A DNA stretch of 47,788 nucleotides. It comes from Mixta tenebrionis (GTDB lineage: Bacteria; Pseudomonadota; Gammaproteobacteria; Enterobacterales; Enterobacteriaceae). Each line of letters begins with the position of its first letter. The stretch's first letter is position 1. Position numbers and translations under genes: made by a program. Where the stretch lies: positions 1-47,788 of the forward strand of contig NZ_VHQI01000018.1 in NCBI RefSeq assembly GCF_006517625.1, written 5' to 3'. The notes under the pieces were generated by a model. That model saw nothing but the letters and a program-made list of their open reading frames with translations. It made no database searches and was not told the origin of the DNA. This document shows, piece by piece, positions 17,191-24,897 of this stretch.

Positions 17191-18713
17191 CAGTAATCCT
17201 CCAGCATACGGGCCGCCTGACGACGACGGCGTGAGCTTGCCTTCACCGGCCCTTTGTTAATTTCACGGCTGGCGAAGTACGCCAGCGCCAGCGCGATGGC
17301 TGAATCCCCGTGACGTTTGCCACTGTCAGACTTCGCTTTTGAGCGCTGTTCCGGCACGCGGGGAACGCCGTTTACCACCTGAACGGCCCGCAGGTCGTCC
17401 AGCGTGTCTTCATCCTTCGGTAAATCCACTAGGTTGCCATCTTCCAGCGCAGCCTTGACCGGCGGCATATGCTCGCGATACCAGTTTTCAGTAGGCATGA
17501 CCTGCTTAACCCGGCTGGAGCCGTAGCGCTGCATGGCGTATTCGGCGAGGTAAGAGCCGTTACCACGGGCATCGAGCGCCGCGCCCATCAGGTTTGGCAG
17601 GCCGTCCATCAGATACCACGCGATTTGCTCCTGCTGTTTGAACGGCACGTTGCGCAGCTCCAGCACGAACGGTACGCGGCGTACTAGGTTCTTCTCCTGC
17701 AGCAGGGGATAGTCCACCGACAGATCACCGCTGCGCCCAAAGTCGCGCCCCAGGAAAGAACGTGCGTCAGCAGGCAGAGCTTCCAGCAACGGTTTGAGGT
17801 GTTCGTCCAGCCAGTCCTGCGTCTCGCTCCAGCGGACGTCATCGGGCTTCAGCTCGTAGCCCTCCGGGCAGGTCAGGCGCAACACCGGTGTGTCAGCCGA
17901 CATACGGGACTCAATCAGGGCGCGGGACAGCCAGGCGCCGCCACCGTTGGCCGGGACACAGTCAAGCTCCTCCGATGCACCGGCACCGTAGAATTTGTAC
18001 ACCGATGCCATCCACGCCTGCTCGGACGCTTCCGACCATTCTTTCCCGGTACGCAGGCAGACGCGGTGGAACAATCCCTCCGACACAGCCTCCTGGAAAG
18101 TAATGCGGTGTACGCTGCCCCCCTGACGCCCGGCCCGGATATCACCGATAAGCGTATTGAACGGGTTATCGTCACCGTCATGGGTGGAGATAACCCGCAC
18201 CTTGCCACCCCAGATAAGCATCGCCAGCGCCGCCTTCAGCAGTTCATCCAGTTGCTCATGGAACGCCGCTTCGTCGATAACGATGATGCCCTGACGGCCA
18301 CGCAGGTTAGACGGGCGGCTTGAGAGCGCAACAACGCGGAAGCCTGAATCAGGGAATTTGATGGTGTAGGTCTTGATGTGTTTGTCGTCTTCGTCTTCTT
18401 CCCAGAAACCCTCTTCGATTTCACTGGCGGCATAGTTGAATGCCCGCGCCCACATCGCACACGCCTGGATATATTCGACGGTCATGTCCTGGTTATAGGC
18501 GATGTAATACACGTTCATCCCGCCCGCAGGCGCTGAAGAGGCTGCGGTCAGCACATCATCGGACGCCTCAGCCCAGGTGATACCGGTTCGGCGGCTCTTC
18601 TCAATCACCTTGAGCGGCGACGTATCAGCCACCCAGCGCTGCTGGTAAGGCATCAGAACGGCGGGGATATCCAGCGCCGAGGTATCAGGCAAAACGGGGG
18701 CAAGCTGACTCAT
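17190..18713 (-). CDS. Terminase large subunit (Mu gp28-like)
   Basis: This 507-residue DNA packaging motor has a deviant Walker A, SRRTGITW, at residues 40-47 and Walker B IIVIDEAA at 143-150, with ISTHDG as the coupling motif. The C-terminal nuclease shows candidate acidic residues in GRDFGRSGDLS, ALDARGNG and GDSAIALALAY. It packages by headful from integrated copies in Mu-like phages. It overlaps the small gp27-like gene by 4 bp and the portal by 1 bp. Confidence 0.95.
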   Translation of the reverse strand: MSQLAPVLPDTSALDIPAVLMPYQQRWVADTSPLKVIEKSRRTGITWAEASDDVLTAASSAPAGGMNVYYIAYNQDMTVEYIQACAMWARAFNYAASEIEEGFWEEDEDDKHIKTYTIKFPDSGFRVVALSSRPSNLRGRQGIIVIDEAAFHEQLDELLKAALAMLIWGGKVRVISTHDGDDNPFNTLIGDIRAGRQGGSVHRITFQEAVSEGLFHRVCLRTGKEWSEASEQAWMASVYKFYGAGASEELDCVPANGGGAWLSRALIESRMSADTPVLRLTCPEGYELKPDDVRWSETQDWLDEHLKPLLEALPADARSFLGRDFGRSGDLSVDYPLLQEKNLVRRVPFVLELRNVPFKQQEQIAWYLMDGLPNLMGAALDARGNGSYLAEYAMQRYGSSRVKQVMPTENWYREHMPPVKAALEDGNLVDLPKDEDTLDDLRAVQVVNGVPRVPEQRSKAKSDSGKRHGDSAIALALAYFASREINKGPVKASSRRRRQAARMLEDY

Positions 18714-19258
18714 GTGGCAATCCCCAGAATTTCACGACGCAGCGCCTGTACTGCATCGGTTGACAGTCCACCCTTACGGGCAATTTTCTCGGCGTTGCTG
18801 GCCGCCTGCTGCGCTCTGGCCCGGACTTCAGACTGGAACTTCTTGAGGTTGACGGACGCGCGGGACAGCGTGGCCACGTTCTTCGCCACCTTCGACAGCA
18901 GCGCCACGCGCTCTTTGGGGTCGACTTCGCCTTCTTCCGCTTCCTGCAGCTGAACGATACTCTCGAACAGCTCGGTCTGAATCAGGGCGATCACCGCCTC
19001 TGAACGCGCATCCTGATCGTCAGCAGCTCCCTCGGTCAACATACGTGCCGCTTCTGTCGCCGCACGGATGGCACCATAGCGGCGCTCAATCTTCTGACCA
19101 TAGCGATGGATAGCCGATTTGCTGATGACGTAACCCTGCTCACGCAGCAGGGACTCCAGCTCGTTATATCCGCTGAAGCCGGATTCAGTCAGCGCCCGCT
19201 CAAGCCAGCGACGCACGTCTTCCGGCAGCTTTTCTATCGTGCTGCGTCTGGCCATCAT
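18710..19258 (-). CDS. DUF3486 protein (Mu gp27-like, likely small terminase)
   Basis: This 182-residue protein belongs to the DUF3486 family. It begins MARRSTIEKLPEDVRRWLER and has the helix-turn-helix-like GYNELESLLREQGYVISKSA. The rest is helical with a basic C-terminus. It precedes the large terminase with a 4-bp overlap, and the DNA-binding N-terminus suggests recognition of the phage end during packaging. Two tandem ATG codons (19258, 19255) are possible starts. Confidence 0.88.
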   Translation of the reverse strand: MMARRSTIEKLPEDVRRWLERALTESGFSGYNELESLLREQGYVISKSAIHRYGQKIERRYGAIRAATEAARMLTEGAADDQDARSEAVIALIQTELFESIVQLQEAEEGEVDPKERVALLSKVAKNVATLSRASVNLKKFQSEVRARAQQAASNAEKIARKGGLSTDAVQALRREILGIAT

Positions 19259-19566
19259 TCACTCCAGTACTTTTCCGGGCGGGCGATGCCAGGGCCGCAT
19301 TCCACGGTGTATTCCACCAGGTCAACGCCGAGGCGGGTCAGGTCAGCAAACCAGTCACCGGAAGGCTTCTTCTCCAGATCAACCATCTTGCGGTCGGCCA
19401 GATAATCCAGCTCACGGCGCAGCTCCAGCGGCGTGGTGTCCGGGTAGATGGCGCGGGATACATCCAGCAGCAGCGTCTCGCTGGCGGTATACGGGCGGGT
19501 TTTGTTCAGAGCAACCAGCAGACTCCAGCGCAGGGATTCCCGGCGCACGCGGGCGATATCAACCAT
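19255..19566 (-). CDS. Mu gp26-like phage protein
   Basis: This 103-residue protein starts at the ATG at 19566 (MVDIARVRRESLRWSLLVAL). Similar small proteins (annotated VpaChn25_0724 family in Mu-like prophages) stand in this place. It has a winged-helix look: DTTPLELRRELDYLADRKMV followed by DLTRLGVDLVEYTVEC. It may bind nucleic acid, but no function is known. It overlaps the DUF2730 gene by 8 bp and the gp27-like gene by 4 bp. Confidence 0.82.
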   Translation of the reverse strand: MVDIARVRRESLRWSLLVALNKTRPYTASETLLLDVSRAIYPDTTPLELRRELDYLADRKMVDLEKKPSGDWFADLTRLGVDLVEYTVECGPGIARPEKYWSE

Positions 19567-19891
19567 GGTGACCTCCTGTATGACGGTACTGCTGTACCAC
19601 TTCCAGTTTGTTGTAGAGTGCGTCCAGCTTGGCCTCGATGACCGTCTGGCCACGGATGTAATCCTCGCGGCGGACGTAGTTCAGCGGTAAATCCGCCTTA
19701 AACCGCATAAATTCTTTTTCCAGCTCGCCCCAGTTGGAGGCGGACTGTTGCAGCGACTGCTCAAGGGAGGCGAACCGCGCCGCCTGACGCTCCTCCGCTT
19801 TACTGAACAGCCACTTGGCCATACCGCCGACAAAGCTCATGAAGGTGATGAGAAAGCCCACCACCGTCCAGAATTCAACCTGCAACGTCAT
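19559..19891 (-). CDS. DUF2730 membrane-anchored protein (Mu gp25-like)
   Basis: This 110-residue protein starts at the ATG at 19891 (MTLQVEFWTVVGFLITFMSF). One N-terminal membrane helix, residues about 6-26, precedes a coiled-coil tail (EERQAARFASLEQSLQQSAS). This matches DUF2730 proteins found just before gp26/gp27 in Mu-like phages. Its place after the spanins suggests a membrane role, perhaps lysis-linked, but that is not shown. Confidence 0.85.
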   Translation of the reverse strand: MTLQVEFWTVVGFLITFMSFVGGMAKWLFSKAEERQAARFASLEQSLQQSASNWGELEKEFMRFKADLPLNYVRREDYIRGQTVIEAKLDALYNKLEVVQQYRHTGGHHG

Positions 19892-20538
19892 TTCTGTAAT
19901 CCTTCCCGTTCGTCCAGCAGCTGGTTTATCTGGCTGCGCCAGATGCGGCACTGCTTCGCGTTGTCGATGATGTTGGCGAGGACGTCACGCTGGGAGACGC
20001 CTGAGTCGCGTAGCCAGGCGTCAGCGGCTTCAGGTTGCCCGGACGCTGCGCGAGCGCCGGTGCCAGCGGCGGCAGTTGTGTCTGAATGACCGGTGTCGAC
20101 GGATGCGTTGTCATATCCGAGCGCGGTGTTGTACTGGCGCACGAAACCGCGAGTAAACACGCACTCAATGGGATGGCTCTTACCTTTTTCATCAATCCAG
20201 CGCTGTGTGACATCGTTAATTTGCCCCTGTAGTTGTTTGTTCTGGCTCTCAAGCTGAGCAATCTGCTCAAGGTAACTGGCTTCGGCCTGATGGCCTGCGG
20301 CAACCTGCTCCTGATACCGCTTTGCCCAGGCCCGCAGCGCTGCGTTCTCAAGCGTGGTCTGTTCGGTTTTGTAGGTATCAAACGCTGACTGCAGCCGACT
20401 GAGCGCTGCGTCACCGTCACGTTTTGCGTCCTCAGAACCGTCGTGATAGCCCCAGCGGTTCAGCCCATAAAGAGCAGCCACCAGAACAAGCGCCAGCACC
20501 ATGCCGCGCCACGGCAATCTTTTAACCAGGTTCCACAC
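19888..20538 (-). CDS. Rz-like inner-membrane spanin subunit
   Basis: This 216-residue protein starts at a GTG at 20538. A strong GGGGAGG ribosome site lies 8 bases upstream, so I prefer this start over longer frames. A signal-anchor (GMVLALVLVAALYGLNRWG) is followed by a long periplasmic coiled coil (QEQVAAGHQAEASYLEQIAQ). This is the Rz architecture, acting with the embedded Rz1 lipoprotein to fuse inner and outer membranes in lysis. It overlaps the lysin gene by 17 bp. It is longer than lambda Rz (153). Confidence 0.85.
   Translation of the reverse strand: MWNLVKRLPWRGMVLALVLVAALYGLNRWGYHDGSEDAKRDGDAALSRLQSAFDTYKTEQTTLENAALRAWAKRYQEQVAAGHQAEASYLEQIAQLESQNKQLQGQINDVTQRWIDEKGKSHPIECVFTRGFVRQYNTALGYDNASVDTGHSDTTAAAGTGARAASGQPEAADAWLRDSGVSQRDVLANIIDNAKQCRIWRSQINQLLDEREGLQK
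19926..20192 (-). CDS. Rz1-like outer-membrane spanin lipoprotein, embedded in Rz
   Basis: A second frame inside the Rz gene starts at an ATG (20192) with MKKVRAIPLSACLLAVSC, a signal peptide with a lipobox-like AVSC. The product (88 residues) is then rich in proline and serine (PSTPVIQTQLPPLAPAL). This is the classic nested Rz/Rz1 arrangement. The mature lipoprotein would be about 70 residues, longer than lambda Rz1 (40). The frame stays open to 19926. Position -3 is Ala rather than Leu, so processing should be confirmed. Confidence 0.75.
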   Translation of the reverse strand: MKKVRAIPLSACLLAVSCASTTPRSDMTTHPSTPVIQTQLPPLAPALAQRPGNLKPLTPGYATQASPSVTSSPTSSTTRSSAASGAAR

Positions 20539-21250
20539 AGCTGCTGCCTCCCCATGTGAGATAGCGCGGAGCCAGCTCCCGCAGGATGCGCTGCGGATAG
20601 TGGCGGTTCTCCCGCCAGTTGGCGGCGCTACGTCCGGCATTCACCGTGGCGACATGGCCAAACCAGCGGGCACTGTCCAGCCCCTGCTGTGAGGCCAGCC
20701 GTTTGTCCCGCTGTACCCAGCCCAGACCGCCGTTATAGCCGGACAGCGTCATGGCCATACGTTCGCAGCCGTTGGCGGCGCTGACACGCTGCCACAGCCA
20801 GCGGTCATAGCTGACCAGCGCCCGGATGGCCCATGCCGGATTAAACGGATCACGGCTGTTAAGCTCCGGCATCAGCTGACTTATCCAGTCAGCGGTAGCG
20901 GGCATAAACTGCGCCAGCCCCTGAGCGCCAACCGGCGAGACCGCATCAGGTCGCCAGCCGCTTTCCTGATGCAGCTGTGCGGCGAAGTCGGCCACCGGCG
21001 CTGACATTCCCCATTCAAGCCGGGCATTACGGATCACATCGTCGCGATACTGCAGAGCAGCCTGTGGCGGCTGAGCTGCGCGGGCTTGACTAAAGAAACC
21101 GCCACACCAGAGCAGCCAGGAAATAACCAGGTTACCAGCGAGCTGCCACCAGAAGCTGTATTTATCATTGCGTAGCTCGCCATGCTTGATGGCGGTTACG
21201 CCCAGACCAAAGGCAAGCAGGATGATGAGAGTGATTTGAGGCCAGTTCAT
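20522..21250 (-). CDS. Membrane-anchored lytic transglycosylase (endolysin)
   Basis: This 242-residue protein has two N-terminal hydrophobic segments (about 5-20 and 37-53) followed by a transglycosylase SLT domain. The SLT core has the catalytic glutamate at residue 96 in QLHQESGWRPDAVS, then GAQGLAQFMPATA and YNGG at 172-175. It cleaves peptidoglycan without hydrolysis during lysis. The membrane part resembles separate small phage membrane proteins of Mu-like phages, so this looks like a fusion or a signal-arrest type lysin. It lies between holin-like and Rz genes. Confidence 0.9.
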   Translation of the reverse strand: MNWPQITLIILLAFGLGVTAIKHGELRNDKYSFWWQLAGNLVISWLLWCGGFFSQARAAQPPQAALQYRDDVIRNARLEWGMSAPVADFAAQLHQESGWRPDAVSPVGAQGLAQFMPATADWISQLMPELNSRDPFNPAWAIRALVSYDRWLWQRVSAANGCERMAMTLSGYNGGLGWVQRDKRLASQQGLDSARWFGHVATVNAGRSAANWRENRHYPQRILRELAPRYLTWGGSSCVEPG

Positions 21251-21252
21251 GG

Positions 21253-21603
21253 TTACAGTCCCATCGCTACGGCCAGACAGACTGCGGCAACAATCAGCGC
21301 ACGACGGATTAGCGCAGCGGAAAAGACCAGGTGAAGGCCAGTCTGGACGGGGAAGCGACCATCAGCCATCAGCCTGTCATCGTGCTTCAGATACTGACCG
21401 GGGCGGGCTTTGGGGAAAAGCGAACGGTCAAGCCAGTAGCCCAGCACAGCCGCCAGCGTGATGAGCGACAGCTTGTAGACAACCACCGGCAGCTGCTGGG
21501 GCGAGACCAGACCGATGGTGCCGAGCAACAGCACAGAGGTCAGCAGCCAGCCGCTGAGACGGGGCTTTTTAACAGGGGGAATGAATTTTTTCAGGTTTTT
21601 CAT
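21253..21603 (-). CDS. Putative holin
   Basis: This 116-residue protein has three predicted hydrophobic segments: WLLTSVLLLGTIGLVSP at about 19-35, YKLSLITLAAVLGYWL at about 43-58, and ALIVAAVCLAVAMGL at the C-terminus. A central basic stretch contains LFPKARPGQYLKHDDRL. It is the first gene of the leftward late operon and lies 2 bp before the lysin gene, as expected of a holin. The family assignment is by architecture and context. Confidence 0.78.
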   Translation of the reverse strand: MKNLKKFIPPVKKPRLSGWLLTSVLLLGTIGLVSPQQLPVVVYKLSLITLAAVLGYWLDRSLFPKARPGQYLKHDDRLMADGRFPVQTGLHLVFSAALIRRALIVAAVCLAVAMGL

Positions 21604-21716
21604 GGTGCGTCTCCTTGTGTGGTGGAGACAGCATCACAAATGGTCGGGGAAAGGGATTTTAAACAGCGTTAATAGTGAGGATGCGAACGAGAACCGCATG
21701 ATGGCTTTGAAAGAAC

Positions 21717-21810
21717 GACCAGCCCGGTGCGGTAACACCAGGCTGGTCATCAACCCACAGGTATGCACTGTGAGCCGACCAGGGTTCAGTCAGTCTCGCG
21801 AGACCAGACT
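21717..21810. ncRNA. Structured intergenic region, possible small RNA or leader
   Basis: In the 248-bp gap between the divergent holin and methylase genes, GACCAGCC (21717-21724) pairs with GGCTGGTC (21741-21748) around an inner GGTG/CACC stem (21726-21729 and 21736-21739). This gives a 12-bp hairpin with a 6-base loop. A perfect 12-bp palindrome, GTCTCGCGAGAC, follows at 21793-21804, flanked by AGTC/GACT. GACCAG also recurs. The transcribed strand is unknown. It could be a leader of the methylase, a terminator-like element or an RNA gene. Confidence 0.4.
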
Positions 21811-21851
21811 AGCCTGCCATATTTTCATTGATTGCAAAAGGCTTACGGATA

Positions 21852-22622
21852 ATGAAAGAACAATCTTTACCCATCGTCACATGGATTGGTGGTAAACGTC
21901 GTCTGGCGAAGCATATTTTACCGTTGTTTCCGGCCCATACCTGCTATGTGGAGCCGTTCTGCGGGGCAGCTGCGCTCTATTTCCTAAAGACTCCCAGCAA
22001 GACCGAAGTCATTAACGATATCAACGGGGAACTGGTGAACCTCTATCGGGTGGTCAAGCATCATCTGGAAGAATTTATTCGCCAGTTTAAATGGGCGCTG
22101 GTCAGCCGTCAGATATACAAGTGGCTGCAGGATACGCCGGAAGAAACGCTCACTGACATTCAGCGGGCGGCCCGGTTCTACTACCTACAGAAACAGGCGT
22201 TTGGAGGCAAGGTCGCCGATCACACGTTCGGGACCTCTACAACCAGTGCGCCGCGCTTCAATCTCCTGCGTATTGAGGAAGAACTGTCGATGGCACACCT
22301 GCGCCTGTCCAGAACGCTGATAGAACATCTGGACTGGCACCAGTGCATAGAGAGATATGATCGCCCGCATACGCTATTCTACTGTGACCCACCGTACTGG
22401 GGAACGGAAGGCTATGGTGTAGAGTTCGGGCTGGAAAACTATGAGCACATGGCAGATTTGGCGCACAGGATCAAAGGGAAGATGATTATATCGGTGAACG
22501 ATATCCCGGAAATGCGACAGGCATTCAATGGTCTGAACATGCTGTCGGTTGATATCAGCTACAACCTTAAGGTAACTGGCAAATCCAGTCGCAAGAAGGA
22601 ACTCATTATTCTCAATTTTTGA
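21852..22622 (+). CDS. D12-class DNA N6-adenine methyltransferase (Dam-like)
   Basis: This 256-residue protein starts at the ATG at 21852 (MKEQSLPIVTWIGGKRRLAK). The motifs are in the alpha order: motif X WIGGKRRLAKHIL at 11-23, motif I YVEPFCGAAALYF at 32-44, acidic EVINDIN at 52-58, and catalytic DPPY at 179-182 (FYCDPPYWGTEGY). It methylates adenine in DNA; the target site is unknown. Phage orphan methylases usually protect from restriction or alter regulation. No restriction enzyme gene lies beside it. Its end overlaps the convergent membrane-protein gene by 11 bp. Confidence 0.92.
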   Translation: MKEQSLPIVTWIGGKRRLAKHILPLFPAHTCYVEPFCGAAALYFLKTPSKTEVINDINGELVNLYRVVKHHLEEFIRQFKWALVSRQIYKWLQDTPEETLTDIQRAARFYYLQKQAFGGKVADHTFGTSTTSAPRFNLLRIEEELSMAHLRLSRTLIEHLDWHQCIERYDRPHTLFYCDPPYWGTEGYGVEFGLENYEHMADLAHRIKGKMIISVNDIPEMRQAFNGLNMLSVDISYNLKVTGKSSRKKELIILNF

Positions 22623-23817
22623 CCGAATGATAAGACTTCATGCAGTCAATCAAGTACTGCATGAAGTCAAGAGCTGGCTTTGTGTACCAAAAATAAACCG
22701 TGATCGCAGTGATGATTCCCATAACCAGAACACCGCGGATGATCCAGAACGTACGTTTCTGCGTCGCTAGTCGTGCAGAAATACTGCGAAATACACCAGC
22801 TACATCATCTTTGATGAAAGAATATTCTTTATTAATCTGCTTTTCTTTGTATTCAATTTCTTCGCCCAAGGCCTTTATAGATTGCATCTGGTTTGAAAGT
22901 GCCAGCCAGATTAACGTCGCAGCAAAAATGCATCCCAGAAGGATTATCGTGTTTGTTATCCCCTGGCCCGACCATCTCGTAGCTACTTTGAATTGGGTAG
23001 CCACAATAACTGAGGCAACAGGAATGCCAAGTATATGGTTCTGGATATCCGAAAACGCCTTGTGGATTTTACCCATTTCTTCGACTTTTGCGGCACGCAA
23101 CTGATCCATGACTTTGTCATAAGAGAATCCAGAAGAGTATATACGATACCCTTTCAGGAACTTTTCATGTAGACGCTGAATATTGTCCAGTAAAAATGCG
23201 AATACTCGTGGTGAATCAACTCCATCACTAACGGCCTGGATACTTTCAATCAGAATATCCAGCTTCTGATCCTTATGGGTATCATCGTTGAAACAAGCTA
23301 AAAGATTATCAAGATGCTCACGATGCAAATTTTGTACGTTTTCAGCAGCGAAGTGTGGCAATAGCTTGATAACTTCTTTTTTCAGAAAAACCAGCTGACA
23401 AGTTGAGCTGTCAAAGTAGGCAGCGGCCTCTTTTAGCAGGTTAACGAACTCCAGAATCTTCCGGTAATTGCTGATGAAAACGGGGATATCTTCATCATCA
23501 TTACGAAATTTTGTTTCAAGGATGAAGTAATTAGCTGGTTCCAGGCACTGATGCTTTGGAGCATTTAGTAATTTTTCGTGTGTGGCAAACACAAGTCCCA
23601 GTCCACTCCGTGGTGGCGTAACACGTAGGTTGATCGTGTTGCCTGGAGCGACAGTCCCTGTATCAATAGAAAGCCCATACTCACGTGGATCATCGAGCAA
23701 GGTATTCATCTGGTCACAATCTGACTGATCTGAGAGCAACAGCGTACCGACACGGAACTCCTCCTGGAATACCATGCGACGGTACAGTGCTGTCAGCATC
23801 TCAAACGAAATCGTCAC
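22612..23817 (-). CDS. Unknown protein with two C-terminal membrane helices, partner of the YejK-like protein
   Basis: This 401-residue protein starts at a GTG at 23817, with AGAGG 7 bases upstream and only 2 bp after the preceding stop. About 285 soluble N-terminal residues contain no domain I recognise. They are followed by membrane segments at about 287-308 (NTIILLGCIFAATLIWLALS) and 356-377 (IIRGVLVMGIITAITVYFW), with a charged helical stretch between (EEIEYKEKQINKEYS). Codon use is AT-rich, unlike the phage late genes. With the nucleoid-associated gene it forms a two-gene unit. A role as a membrane effector is speculation. Confidence 0.75.
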   Translation of the reverse strand: MTISFEMLTALYRRMVFQEEFRVGTLLLSDQSDCDQMNTLLDDPREYGLSIDTGTVAPGNTINLRVTPPRSGLGLVFATHEKLLNAPKHQCLEPANYFILETKFRNDDEDIPVFISNYRKILEFVNLLKEAAAYFDSSTCQLVFLKKEVIKLLPHFAAENVQNLHREHLDNLLACFNDDTHKDQKLDILIESIQAVSDGVDSPRVFAFLLDNIQRLHEKFLKGYRIYSSGFSYDKVMDQLRAAKVEEMGKIHKAFSDIQNHILGIPVASVIVATQFKVATRWSGQGITNTIILLGCIFAATLIWLALSNQMQSIKALGEEIEYKEKQINKEYSFIKDDVAGVFRSISARLATQKRTFWIIRGVLVMGIITAITVYFWYTKPALDFMQYLIDCMKSYHSVKN

Positions 23818-23819
23818 GA

Positions 23820-24827
23820 TTAAACCTCTGTCATCCACATTTCCCTGAACTCATCAGGCACATTACGTAGGGTGATAATATTTGTTGCCGGATCATAATC
23901 AATATAGCCTTCAGTTTTCCCTTCCCGGTCAAACTTAAGCTCCCAGTATTTGGACTTGCCTTTAAAAGATACCAAAGCGCGGATGACGCGACCATCAGGA
24001 ACAAAGCCATCCGATAACTCCAGCTCTTCGGCAGCAAGTTTACCAGATAACTCCTCTGGAGCCTGGGGCCAAACGGCATTAACAAAGGTTTCCAGACTAA
24101 GTGGCTCATTAGCCTTACTTAACGCATGTAAGTGTTCAAACGCGCTCTTAAGAAACGCGTCTTTTTCAGCGCCGTCAAGCTCTTTCTCTGCTGCAAATGC
24201 TTTTAAAACATCACGTAACTTTTCAGACTCTCGTTTGGCGATTAAAACATCATTACAGCCGAGGAATTGTTTAAAGTAGTTTGAAACATTCCCTTGTCCC
24301 TTAAGAAAACTGATATAGCGTTCTGCATCACTTTTCCATGCGGTTAAGTCAATGCGCCCAGCCATGCGCAGCTTAGCGATATCAAGATAGGTACTGTCCT
24401 GGATGTTAAAATCATCAGTGACAGTTGACCCGATGGTGGCACTCACAATAGCTATCAGCAGGTGTTCATTGTGTCCTATCACGATGTTTGCAAAAAGAAC
24501 ATAACCACCAGTAGCCATGTTTTCTCGCTGTGAGCGTTCCGTCAGGTGATGCATCATCCGGCAGGAACTTTGGTAGAAATCATCAACACCTTCCAGAAAA
24601 TCCCCAGCCATGCGTTCCATCGGATAGTTATCCGTATCGCCTTCAAAATAGCCATAACCTTTACCTGTGCGTCCTGCGTATTTTGCACAGATATCGTTTA
24701 TAAGGCGCTGGGAGGCCTCAGTAACCAGTCCTTCTTCAGGACTCAATCTCTCAGAAGCGTCTCCATTTTGTTGCTTGTCCAAAATGTGAACTACGACGTG
24801 TTTAACTTCAATGGCCTGCTCAGACAT
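23820..24827 (-). CDS. Nucleoid-associated protein (YejK/NdpA family)
   Basis: This 335-residue protein has the same length as E. coli YejK. Family features are the AGRTGKGYGYFEG segment, then GYVLFANIVIGHNEHLLIAIV, YLDIAKLRMAGRIDLTAWKS and ISFLKGQGNVSNYFKQFLGC. The C-terminal part is YIDYDPATNIITLRNVP. These proteins bind nucleoid DNA. The chromosomal yejK lies elsewhere in enterobacteria, so this is a mobile paralogue. An AAGGTG ribosome site precedes the ATG. It is AT-rich, lies between repressor and methylase genes, and is coupled to the downstream membrane protein. Confidence 0.9.
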   Translation of the reverse strand: MSEQAIEVKHVVVHILDKQQNGDASERLSPEEGLVTEASQRLINDICAKYAGRTGKGYGYFEGDTDNYPMERMAGDFLEGVDDFYQSSCRMMHHLTERSQRENMATGGYVLFANIVIGHNEHLLIAIVSATIGSTVTDDFNIQDSTYLDIAKLRMAGRIDLTAWKSDAERYISFLKGQGNVSNYFKQFLGCNDVLIAKRESEKLRDVLKAFAAEKELDGAEKDAFLKSAFEHLHALSKANEPLSLETFVNAVWPQAPEELSGKLAAEELELSDGFVPDGRVIRALVSFKGKSKYWELKFDREGKTEGYIDYDPATNIITLRNVPDEFREMWMTEV

Positions 24828-24876
24828 TGACTATTCACCTTATTTTTTATTGTTAAATGGCAAACACTTACTGCTG

Positions 24877-24897
24877 TGTGTTCTCGTTAGGAACACA
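24877..24897. promoter_or_regulatory. 21-bp inverted repeat upstream of the YejK-like gene
   Basis: A perfect dyad, TGTGTTC-N7-GAACACA, abuts the stop codon of the repressor gene and lies 50 bp upstream of the YejK-like start. It could be an operator for the two-gene unit or a weak terminator of the repressor. There is no T tract. An AT-rich stretch with TTGCCA, a possible -35, follows toward the gene. Confidence 0.45.
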
